Shown here: piece by piece, positions 1 through 6,316 of the stretch | Numbering within the stretch: the stretch's first letter is position 1 | How the letters are laid out: every line of letters starts with the position of its first letter | From: Mariprofundaceae bacterium | GTDB lineage: Bacteria > Pseudomonadota > Zetaproteobacteria > Mariprofundales > Mariprofundaceae | Assembly (NCBI GenBank): GCA_013139875.1 | Contig: WSZY01000205.1 | Coordinates: forward strand, 1 to 6,316 | DNA: 6,316 nt | Direction of reading: 5' to 3' | The notes under the pieces: generated by a model | What the model was told of the DNA's origin: nothing | Databases searched by the model: none | Seen by the model: only the letters and a program-made list of their open reading frames with translations | Translations under genes and position numbers: made by a program

Positions 1-2055
1 GATCTGCTTCCCCTGTTCAGTAAACAGATCGAGGTTAAGCGTTTCACACTCGATGCGCCGGAACTCTTTCTGGAGCGTAACGTCGAAGGCGAAGGCAACT
101 GGGAAGATCTTACCGGCTCAACAGCATCATCAACTGGCGAGGCTGTTACAGAGACAGCTCAAGCAGAGGCGGATCATGCAGAAGAGAAGCCGACGGACTC
201 TCCACTGCTGGCTGCATTCAATGCCGAGTCTATGCAGTTAAACCATGGCCGTTTTATGTGGGTGGATCGTGCCACAGGTGATCAGCTGGAGCTCTCCGAT
301 CTGCAGGTGGATATCAGTGATGTTCAGATTAATCACCCTATTGAGGTGAAGGCCTCGGCCAGGCTCTTCGGCGAGGCCATAACACTGGAGGCGAGGGTTG
401 GGCCGCTCGGAGATGTCTCCAAACTGAATATTGACCGGTTGCCTCTACAGGCTGAATTGAAAAGTGGATCACTTGGCTTAAGGCCATTCACATCATGGTT
501 GCCGGAGTTTCCCGAGTTTCTGGGAGAGGCTGCAGATGCCAGCCTGCGACTGGACCTGAAGCTGGAACAGCGTCCTGACGGCATGCGCCTGTCAACAGGA
601 GAGATGGGCCTGATGGCAAAAGTTGCTGTTGATGCAAAGTGGAAGGCTGAGATGGCCAATGCCAGAAGGATTCAGCTAAAGGATTTTAAATTAAGCCTGA
701 ATAGCAGGCCTGTTTTGAGTGCACATGGGGAAGTGAATCTGGGTAATAAGCCGGATTATCAGTTGAGGGTGAAGAGTGAGGCTATTGAACGAACGTGGCT
801 TGCGTCGCTGCTACCGGAACTGAATGTGATGTATGCAGCACACCCATCACCATGGAAACAGCTGAAGCTGGGGGCCCTGCTGGCTGGAAGTGGCAGCAGG
901 GTGGAGTTGAGAGATGTGCAGCTGATGCCTGATGGGGAGTTGATACAGCTCTCCGGTGTGGCCTCTTTCGAGAATGATCCCGATATTCGACTGCGCATTG
1001 CATCCAAAGAGCTGCACATCGACCCATGGCTTCCACAACCTGAGGCAAAACAGGCAGTTGTTACAGATGACTCTGCTGTTGAGTCTGCTCAGACTGAAGA
1101 GGAGGCTGTTCCATGGGAGGCTGATCTGCGTGGCTTCAAGGGGTGGAGGGTCAGCAGTCAGATTCAGATTGAGAAGATGCATCTTCGTGGCCTGGAGCTG
1201 GGCCATCTGAGATGCTCGCTGAAAGGAAGCCGCGGCCTCTTTAAGCTTGATCCGCTCCGCTTCGATCTTGCCGGTGGGCAGGTCAGCGGGACGGCGACCC
1301 TGAATGTCGCCAGGTATCCGGTAGCATGGACCGAATCAATGCATATGACCGGTGTTCAGATCGGCCCGGTGCTCAAGGCCCTGGCTGACATAGATCTGCT
1401 GAATGGAACGCTGCAGATGGATATCAGCCTGAAGGCAACCGGGCTTCTCTGGAAGCACGCAATAAAACGACTTAACGGCAAGGGCAGCCTGCTTCTCCGT
1501 GATGGTAGTGTGAAAGGTTTTGATATTGCCGAAACGCTTCGCAATTTCACCACGCTGGGGCAGAGTGAAGGACCAAAACAGACTGATTTTGCTCAGCTTT
1601 CCGGTGGCTTCAGGATCAAGAACGGGATAATGAAAAATGACGATCTGTTCATGGCTTCACCACTGTTCCGTTTGACGGGAAGTGGCATCGTGGATCTTCC
1701 GAACAGAACGGTGGATTATCACGTCAAACCACGTCTGGTTGGTACGCTTACAGGCCAGGGCGATACAGTAACGGTACGCAAAGGTCTTTCTGTTCCAATT
1801 CGTATTGAGGGCCCGTTTACTTCGCCGAAGATCACACCTGAGATCGACCCTATGACACTGATTGAAAACATTATCGGCATCACCGGCAGTGCTACTTCAA
1901 CATGGGGTGAAACCGTTGAAAAAGTAGGGGGCATTCCCGGTGGTGTTTTTTCAACAGGGGGCAAGACCATTGGAGAAGTAAAAGATATAATCACTGGTGA
2001 CGGTCAGGGCAAGGCTGCACCAGCTGAACAGCAGCCTCAGAAAGCAGCACCTTAG
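1..2055 (+). CDS. AsmA family envelope protein, 5'-truncated by window edge
   Basis: The frame is open from base 1 to a TAG at 2053-2055, giving 684 residues with no start. The Met codon at 232 is internal, because the preceding 77 codons are open and AsmA-like (for example NVEGEGNWEDL near residue 35, a motif found about 100 residues into such proteins). The N-terminal membrane anchor is therefore probably the missing part. The middle consists of alternating beta-strand-like segments. The AsmA C-terminal domain spans about residues 460-617, with GKGSLLLRDGSVKGFDIAE near 493-511 and the terminal strands GSGIVDLPNRTVDYHVKPR and VPIRIEGPF. A Gly-rich then Ala/Gln/Pro-rich tail follows. Two acidic low-complexity linkers lie near residues 41-66 and 347-371. 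Family knowledge: AsmA-like proteins are inner-membrane-anchored periplasmic proteins implicated in outer-membrane assembly and phospholipid transport between membranes. The exact paralogue cannot be named. Confidence 0.9.
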   Translation, partial: DLLPLFSKQIEVKRFTLDAPELFLERNVEGEGNWEDLTGSTASSTGEAVTETAQAEADHAEEKPTDSPLLAAFNAESMQLNHGRFMWVDRATGDQLELSDLQVDISDVQINHPIEVKASARLFGEAITLEARVGPLGDVSKLNIDRLPLQAELKSGSLGLRPFTSWLPEFPEFLGEAADASLRLDLKLEQRPDGMRLSTGEMGLMAKVAVDAKWKAEMANARRIQLKDFKLSLNSRPVLSAHGEVNLGNKPDYQLRVKSEAIERTWLASLLPELNVMYAAHPSPWKQLKLGALLAGSGSRVELRDVQLMPDGELIQLSGVASFENDPDIRLRIASKELHIDPWLPQPEAKQAVVTDDSAVESAQTEEEAVPWEADLRGFKGWRVSSQIQIEKMHLRGLELGHLRCSLKGSRGLFKLDPLRFDLAGGQVSGTATLNVARYPVAWTESMHMTGVQIGPVLKALADIDLLNGTLQMDISLKATGLLWKHAIKRLNGKGSLLLRDGSVKGFDIAETLRNFTTLGQSEGPKQTDFAQLSGGFRIKNGIMKNDDLFMASPLFRLTGSGIVDLPNRTVDYHVKPRLVGTLTGQGDTVTVRKGLSVPIRIEGPFTSPKITPEIDPMTLIENIIGITGSATSTWGETVEKVGGIPGGVFSTGGKTIGEVKDIITGDGQGKAAPAEQQPQKAAP

Positions 2056-2119
2056 CGGAATAATCAGAAGGTGTCTGAGGGGATGGTTTCAGGCCTCCGA
2101 TCAGGCATAATAAGCAGCC

Positions 2120-2737
2120 ATGCATATATACGAACGTTTACGCCTTCATCCGGAGAGGCCACAGATACGGCAGATCCGGCGTGCGGTAGAGCTGTTGCGT
2201 CAGGGCCTTTTTGCAGTGGTTCCGACTGAGACGACGTATGCAATGATGGTTCTGCCGGAGTCTCTGGATGCAGTGAGCGAGATACGGATGCTCAGGTCTC
2301 TGGATGATCGGCATCTCTGGGCGCTCGCCTGCTCTGATCTATCTCAGGCCGCCCGCTATGCCCATATGGATAATAGAGCCCATCGGATACTGAAGCGTTC
2401 TCTCCCCGGCCCCTTCACCTTTATTCTTCCGGCCAGCTCGCAGCTCTCCAAACGGGTGTTTGGCAAGCGGCGTGATATAGGGATCAGAATCCCTGAACAG
2501 AGTATCTGCCAGATGCTGCTTGAAGAGCTTGGCCAACCACTGCTGACCACATCAATGCAGTTGCCGGGCGAGGATTATGTGGCCACTGATCCGGATCAGA
2601 TTCATGATAAGGTCAGGCATTTGAACTGTGTGATGATGGATGCCGGCTGGGGTGGCATGACACCGACAACCGTTATTGATCTCTGCGATGATGCACCGGA
2701 GGTGCTTCGCTACGGGCTTGGAGAGTGGGATGGCTGA
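2120..2737 (+). CDS. yciO: YciO-type Sua5/YciO/YrdC family protein
   Basis: The 205-residue protein has the full YrdC-type fold length and matches YciO from end to end. Landmarks are HPERPQ (10-15), VPTETTY (34-40), PGPFTFILPAS (96-106), RDIGIRIPEQ (118-127), TTSMQLPGE (143-151), PTTVIDL (182-188) and a C-terminal LRYGLGE. YrdC/TsaC relatives make threonylcarbamoyl-AMP for the t6A modification of tRNA. Here the K-x-R of TsaC reads R59-S-L61, and the S-x-N motif reads S145-M-Q147. As I recall E. coli YciO it has similar losses, and it does not replace the essential TsaC. The function is therefore better left as a nucleotide/RNA-binding YciO protein than called t6A synthase. ATG 2120 is the first in-frame start after a TAA at 2111-2113. 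It has no clear Shine-Dalgarno sequence. The gene lies 64 bases after the AsmA gene. Confidence 0.88.
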   Translation: MHIYERLRLHPERPQIRQIRRAVELLRQGLFAVVPTETTYAMMVLPESLDAVSEIRMLRSLDDRHLWALACSDLSQAARYAHMDNRAHRILKRSLPGPFTFILPASSQLSKRVFGKRRDIGIRIPEQSICQMLLEELGQPLLTTSMQLPGEDYVATDPDQIHDKVRHLNCVMMDAGWGGMTPTTVIDLCDDAPEVLRYGLGEWDG

Positions 2738-2804
2738 TGTGGAGCGGGATGTTTTTTTGGCTCCGGTTTCACTTCGTATGTTACAGTTCGGGAAATTAAT
2801 GAAG

Positions 2805-2810
2805 AGAGGG
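2805..2810 (+). promoter_or_regulatory. Ribosome binding site of yqhA
   Basis: AGAGGG lies eight bases before the ATG at 2819. It is the clearest Shine-Dalgarno match in the window and supports that start. It suggests independent, efficient translation of yqhA, unlike the two flanking genes, whose sites are weak. Confidence 0.65.
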
Positions 2811-2818
2811 TCTGTTGA

Positions 2819-3328
2819 ATGAAAACGTTCTTTGAAAAGCTGCTGTGGAACTCACGTTACCTGACACTGCTGGCTGTGTGGTCGTGTATTGTCGGTATGG
2901 CGATGCTGTTTGTCCTGTCTGCCATTGATATGGGCAAACTGCTGCTGGAGTTTATTGATGTCTATTTCCTCGGCCATAAAGTGGAGAATTTTCACACCAT
3001 TGTGGTGAGCCATGTGATTACGGCAGTTGATGATTTTCTACTGGCCATGGTGCTGCTGATCTTTGCACTGGGTGTGTATGAGCTTTTTATCAGCAAGCTT
3101 GAGTTTGCTCACAAGGAGGATACTGCAAGTTCGATTTTGCAGATTAAGAGTCTGGATGACCTGAAAGATCGGCTGGGCAAAGTGATTCTGATGATTCTGA
3201 TTGTCACGTTCTTCAAAAATGTAATCAGTGTGGAGTTTAATGATCCCCTCAATATCCTCTACATGGGTGCCGGCATTGCACTTATTGCTCTGGCAGGTTA
3301 TCTGGGCCATAAGGACTCATCACACTAA
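2819..3328 (+). CDS. yqhA: YqhA family (UPF0114) inner-membrane protein
   Basis: The 169-residue protein is a typical length for the family. Hydrophobic segments fall at about residues 14-36, 64-92, 119-137 and 144-162. Family signatures are GVYELFISKLE (85-95), SLDDLKDRLGKVILMILIVT (111-130) followed by FFK (131-133), and a short hydrophilic tail beginning GHK. The cytoplasmic-looking loop between segments 2 and 3 (about 93-118) is charged and conserved in type. The biochemical role of YqhA proteins is not known to me. The start is supported by AGAGGG eight bases upstream. The next gene, a potassium channel, begins three bases after the TAA stop, so the two are almost certainly co-transcribed and probably translationally coupled. 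This suggests a role in ion or membrane-potential homeostasis, which is inference from context only. Confidence 0.9.
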   Translation: MKTFFEKLLWNSRYLTLLAVWSCIVGMAMLFVLSAIDMGKLLLEFIDVYFLGHKVENFHTIVVSHVITAVDDFLLAMVLLIFALGVYELFISKLEFAHKEDTASSILQIKSLDDLKDRLGKVILMILIVTFFKNVISVEFNDPLNILYMGAGIALIALAGYLGHKDSSH

Positions 3329-3331
3329 TTC

Positions 3332-4033
3332 ATGACCATGGAGAGCAGGCCGGTACTAAGGCGAATACTTGATGGGCTGCTGTTTTTTGTAACACTGGCT
3401 GCAGTCGGAGTTGCTTTCTGGGATGAGGCGCCCGACTGGGCCAGCCTCTCCATACTGACGCTGTTTGTTGCACTCTTCTTTATCCGTTTCTGGTACAGTG
3501 ATCACAGGCTGACATATCTGAAGAGAAACTGGATCGATCTTGCGCTTGTGGTGCTTCTCTCCTCACCTCTGTTGCGACTTTTTGTGGCCTTCAAGGTGGC
3601 TGGCCTTGCACCTGCCCTGAAGATCGGCACCCTGGTTCGGGCCAACAGGGAACGGTTGATGAAGCTGGTTATCCTCTCCAGTGAAAGTTTCCCTGTAGCG
3701 ATGACGCTGATTTTCGGCGTTGTGTTTATTTTCGGCGCCAGCGCCTATCTACTGGAGCATGCTCATAATCCGGCCTTTGCAGATATCAGCGACGGCCTCT
3801 GGTGGGCCTTTGTAACACTAACGACGGTTGGGTACGGTGATCTCTACCCTGTGACCTCGGGCGGCAGGATTGTGGCTGTATTTACCATGCTGTTTGGCAT
3901 TGCTATCTACTCGTTGATGATTGCCAATCTCACCTACTTTGTTGAGGAGACCGGCCGCAGGCGCAGAGAGCTCGCGGAAGTGTCGAAGGAAACGGGTTCT
4001 TCAGCTCCAGAGGAAGAGAAACCCTCCTCATAA
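3332..4033 (+). CDS. Potassium channel, six-segment (Kv-like) with TVGYGD filter
   Basis: The 233-residue protein carries the potassium selectivity filter T165-V-G-Y-G-D170, preceded by an aromatic pore helix (DGLWWAFVTLT, 154-164). Likely membrane segments are S1 12-30, S2 38-54, S3 67-84, an S4-like stretch 82-108, S5 121-141 and S6 179-204. The C-terminal tail after S6 is short, basic (RRRR at 209-212) and then acidic. No RCK/TrkA nucleotide-binding domain follows, so gating by such a domain is not encoded here. Basic residues of the S4-like region (R82, K88, K97, R103, R106) sit on a three-residue period with gaps, suggesting a weakened voltage sensor. The function is K+ flux across the inner membrane. 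ATG 3332 is the first possible start after the in-frame yqhA stop. The nearest AAGGA (3311-3315) is 16 bases away, so initiation probably depends on upstream ribosomes. Met at 3338 is an alternative start. Confidence 0.92.
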   Translation: MTMESRPVLRRILDGLLFFVTLAAVGVAFWDEAPDWASLSILTLFVALFFIRFWYSDHRLTYLKRNWIDLALVVLLSSPLLRLFVAFKVAGLAPALKIGTLVRANRERLMKLVILSSESFPVAMTLIFGVVFIFGASAYLLEHAHNPAFADISDGLWWAFVTLTTVGYGDLYPVTSGGRIVAVFTMLFGIAIYSLMIANLTYFVEETGRRRRELAEVSKETGSSAPEEEKPSS

Positions 4034-4046
4034 CCGGGCCCCAGCC

Positions 4047-4076
4047 AATGTCCGCTTTCGGACAAAAGCGGTCATT
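4047..4076. repeat. Intergenic palindrome with two alternative hairpins (possible terminator or dispersed repeat)
   Basis: Arms AATGTCCGCTTT (4047-4058) and AAAGCGGTCATT (4065-4076) pair at 11 of 12 positions around a six-base loop; the mismatch is T4051/T4072. The same left arm can instead form a perfect smaller hairpin, TGTCCG (4049-4054) with CGGACA (4059-4064) around a CTTT loop. The element starts 13 bases after the channel stop and about 50 bases beyond the stop of the convergent ligase gene. That position suits a shared transcription end, but only a weak T-rich stretch (GGTTATTT, 4078-4085) follows on the plus strand and none on the minus strand. A classical intrinsic terminator is therefore not proven. 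A short interspersed palindromic repeat is the main alternative. Confidence 0.6.
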
Positions 4077-4125
4077 CGGTTATTTGGAAGAGAGCTTGTT
4101 TGCATTCCATATGAACCATGTAGAG

Positions 4126-6316
4126 CTAATCATCTGGCAACTCATGAGCGCTGCTGCTTGAGACAGGGGTCTGCTCTGTAAGGTCGGGCTCACCGCAGTG
4201 CTGGAGTATCACTGCCCTGGCTCTATCGCGCAGCTTGATGGCGTTGCTCCACCCACTCCCTTCGGGCCGGATCGGTTCCCTGATCGTTATGCTCACTATT
4301 CCCCGGCGCGCGAAGAGGGAGTTGCCGCGTAGAATCGAGCGGGTGCCGCGAATGGCGACCGGAACCACCGGTACACCCGCCTCTGCGGCAATGACAAAAG
4401 CTCCCATATGAAACGGACGCAGGCCGGGCGCACGGCTGAAGGTACCCTCAGGCATCATCACCAGCGATTTCCCGCTCCGGATACTCTTCAGCATGCGGGA
4501 GGTATCCTCCACCCCCTTTTGGGCGTCGAAGCGTTCAACATATTCGGCTCCGATACGATCCAGAAAAATGCGCGGAATGAACTGACCTTTAAGCTCCTGT
4601 TTAGCAGCGTAGGCAAGATTTGGCGGAAGTGCTGCGGTTAGCATGATACCGTCCAGATAGCTGGCATGGTTGGTTACCAGCATATAGGGCTCATCTTTTG
4701 GCAGATACTCCCCGCCATGAATAATCAGCGGAGTACCCGAGAGGTGCAGGAAGATTCTGGCAGCCGATCTGATAAAACGTCTTCGCAGTGTCAGCCCCGG
4801 CAGTAGAGCCGTAACGATCCAGGCCATACTGGCCGAGAGCTGGAACAGCAGCCATGTATAGCCTGCATAGAGGAGATGCCCGATCACGCGAAACCCGCGC
4901 CTGCATTGCGGGATAAGGCTTGATGCGGCAAGGCGCAGAAACTGTAGTTTTACCGATAAAGACTTACGTCCGTAGAGATTGCCCTCCTCAAAGAGTTGTC
5001 GGCTGGCAGCCCGCCGGATTTTGCCGCTGGAGGTTTTTAACACCGTATTGGGCGGCACCAGTTCGACCCGGTCGGGCGGAGCGCCCAGAAGATCGACGGA
5101 GAGTGCAATGATCTCACTCCGCAACTGATCCAGTCGTTCAACCTTACGTTCCCGGGTTTCAGCCATTACTATCAGACGTTCGGTTCCACTTTTCGGGTCA
5201 GGGCTGGCAAATACGGCAATGCACCCTTTGCGGATACCATCGACAGTGCCAACGACATCCTCAAGCTCCTGCGGATAGATGTTGCGTCCGGCGCGGATGA
5301 TGATGTCCTTGACCCGGCCGGTGAGATAGATATCTCCGCCTGCAATATAGGCGTAATCACCTGAGTTGAGCCATTTTCCGCTATAGAGTTCTGCGGTTGC
5401 CTGCCGATTGCGGAAGTAGCCGCTGGTGACTGAAGGTCCTCTAAACTGTAGCTGTCCCTCCTCTCGCTCGGCCACTTCATGGCCGGTGCCATCGACAATA
5501 CGGATCTGGTGTCCTGCCAACGGTCGGCCGCAGGCGACAAAACGCAGGGCATGATGCTCATCGCCATCCACCGGGATGGCGCGGCCGTGGCGCACAAAGG
5601 GCTCGCGCTGGATCACATCGATCACTGCACCCCGCAGGGGTGGCGAGAAGGCAAGTCCGACCGAGGATTCGGCCAGTCCGTAAACAGGAGCAATCGCTTC
5701 CGGCCTGAAGCCGTAAGCGGCAAATCGAGAGGTGAAGCGCTCAATCGTTGCAGGACTTACCGGTTCCGCCCCGTTACAGGCCATGCGCCATGAGGAGAGA
5801 TCCAGCCCTTCAAGCTCTTTGTCATCTTTCAGGCGCAGGCAGAATTCATAGGCGAAATTGGGGGCGGGAGAGATGGTGCCGCGATATTTATGGATCGCCC
5901 AGAGCCAGCGCTGAGGGCGGGCGATAAAGGTTAGTGGCGACATCAGTATCAGCGGCATGGCGTAATACATGCTGCCCATGCATGCACCGATCAATCCCAT
6001 GTCATGATAGAGCGGCAGCCAGCTGACAAACACATCCTTCGGAGTAACCTCGACGGCTTTTCCCATAGCTCTGATATTGGCCAGCAGGTTGGCATGGGTC
6101 AGCACTACCCCCTTCGGATTTCCCGTGCTGCCGGAAGTGTACTGCAGCAACGCAATGTCATTTGGGTTCAGGGCGGGACGCTCTGCTTTAACGCCGACTC
6201 TGCTCAGGTCGTCAACGGTTATGACTGCCTGCAGGCTCTCTACCAGCGGCTTGAGCAGCTGCAGCATGGGCTTGATCTGCTCAAAGGTGATCAGCAGTAT
6301 AGCCTGCGCATTGGAG
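4126..6316 (-). CDS. Fatty-acyl-AMP ligase-like / PlsC acyltransferase fusion, 5'-truncated by window edge
   Basis: The minus-strand frame is open from the right edge to a TAG at 4126-4128 (729 residues visible). The Met codon at 6265-6267 is internal, as 16 upstream codons continue the adenylation fold. Visible-residue numbering: P-loop YTSGSTGNPKGV 59-70; LPLYHDMG 100-107; YGLAESS 212-218; SGDYAY 318-323 with the ribose-binding Asp; GRVKDIIIRAGRNIYP 333-348; catalytic Lys432 in LKTSSGKIRR. The LPLYHDMGLIG signature and the roughly 45-residue stretch between YGLAESS and CGRPL resemble fatty-acyl-AMP ligases more than acyl-CoA ligases. A hydrophobic segment (about 479-505) leads to a PlsC domain: HX4D as NHASYLD (His550, Asp555), PEGTFSR 622-628, VPVVPVAIRG 648-657. 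Predicted role: activate a fatty acid as acyl-AMP, pass it to a carrier (none is encoded in the visible part) and acylate a lysolipid or glycerophosphate at the inner membrane. Substrates are inferred. Confidence 0.9.
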   Translation of the reverse strand, partial: SNAQAILLITFEQIKPMLQLLKPLVESLQAVITVDDLSRVGVKAERPALNPNDIALLQYTSGSTGNPKGVVLTHANLLANIRAMGKAVEVTPKDVFVSWLPLYHDMGLIGACMGSMYYAMPLILMSPLTFIARPQRWLWAIHKYRGTISPAPNFAYEFCLRLKDDKELEGLDLSSWRMACNGAEPVSPATIERFTSRFAAYGFRPEAIAPVYGLAESSVGLAFSPPLRGAVIDVIQREPFVRHGRAIPVDGDEHHALRFVACGRPLAGHQIRIVDGTGHEVAEREEGQLQFRGPSVTSGYFRNRQATAELYSGKWLNSGDYAYIAGGDIYLTGRVKDIIIRAGRNIYPQELEDVVGTVDGIRKGCIAVFASPDPKSGTERLIVMAETRERKVERLDQLRSEIIALSVDLLGAPPDRVELVPPNTVLKTSSGKIRRAASRQLFEEGNLYGRKSLSVKLQFLRLAASSLIPQCRRGFRVIGHLLYAGYTWLLFQLSASMAWIVTALLPGLTLRRRFIRSAARIFLHLSGTPLIIHGGEYLPKDEPYMLVTNHASYLDGIMLTAALPPNLAYAAKQELKGQFIPRIFLDRIGAEYVERFDAQKGVEDTSRMLKSIRSGKSLVMMPEGTFSRAPGLRPFHMGAFVIAAEAGVPVVPVAIRGTRSILRGNSLFARRGIVSITIREPIRPEGSGWSNAIKLRDRARAVILQHCGEPDLTEQTPVSSSSAHELPDD

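Noticed and set aside
847..1206. Minus-strand open frame of 119 codons inside the AsmA gene, and similar open frames elsewhere
   Set aside because: It overlaps a clearly coding gene, its product has no recognisable domain or membrane pattern, and it has no upstream signals. It is a shadow of the AsmA coding frame.
2068..2108. GAGG/CCTC complementary bits between the AsmA and yciO genes as a terminator
   Set aside because: The pairing is short with a long loop and no T-tract. Nothing convincing separates the two transcripts.
2741..2764. GGAGC ... GCTCC inverted repeat around a T7 run between yciO and yqhA as a terminator
   Set aside because: The stem is only 5 bp with a 14-base loop, and the T-run lies in the loop, not after the stem. 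This is not the form of an intrinsic terminator.
2757..2782. TTGGCT and TATGTT as a sigma-70 promoter for yqhA
   Set aside because: The spacer would be only 14 bases and neither box is close to consensus. A promoter may exist in the 81-base gap, but I cannot place it.
4105..4118. CATATG-centred near-palindrome just past the ligase stop as an operator
   Set aside because: The symmetry extends only a few bases, and the site lies between two converging 3' ends where an operator has no obvious role.
3921..4181. Plus-strand open frame of 86 codons overlapping the channel 3' end and the convergent gap
   Set aside because: It runs out of frame through the channel's last segment and across the palindrome and into the opposing gene, with no family resemblance.
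5172..5597. Minus-strand open frame of 141 codons within the ligase gene in another frame
   Set aside because: The ligase frame here carries unmistakable adenylation motifs. The alternative product is low-complexity and Ser/Ala/Arg-rich, as expected of an off-frame translation.

Overview
The window looks like ordinary chromosomal DNA from a Gram-negative bacterium, most likely a member of the Pseudomonadota. AsmA-type proteins belong to double-membrane cells, and the YciO and YqhA families are typical of proteobacteria. Base composition is roughly balanced. A gamma- or zetaproteobacterium would fit, but the sequence alone does not settle this. I see no rRNA, tRNA, CRISPR array, insertion sequence or phage gene.

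Layout: four genes run rightward and one large gene runs leftward to meet them. (1) Bases 1-2055 hold the C-terminal ~684 residues of an AsmA-family envelope protein; its start lies left of the window. (2) 2120-2737 encodes a YciO-type member of the Sua5/YciO/YrdC family. (3) 2819-3328 encodes a YqhA (UPF0114) membrane protein. (4) 3332-4033 encodes a six-segment potassium channel with a TVGYGD filter, starting three bases after the yqhA stop and in the same frame. (5) On the minus strand, 4126-6316 holds the C-terminal ~729 residues of a fusion of a fatty-acyl-AMP ligase-like adenylation domain with a PlsC-type acyltransferase; its start lies right of the window. The 92-base convergent gap contains a palindrome that can fold in two competing ways.

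The products share an envelope theme: AsmA-type proteins are linked to phospholipid traffic between the membranes, the ligase-acyltransferase fusion should activate a fatty acid and acylate a lipid, and YqhA and the channel are inner-membrane proteins. The yqhA-channel pair is clearly an operon. Linkage of the AsmA and yciO genes to it is weaker, with gaps of 64 and 81 bases. The points most worth following up are the fusion's domain order (the reverse of Aas), the tight yqhA-channel coupling and the dual-fold palindrome. Nothing here amounts to a clearly new multi-gene system.
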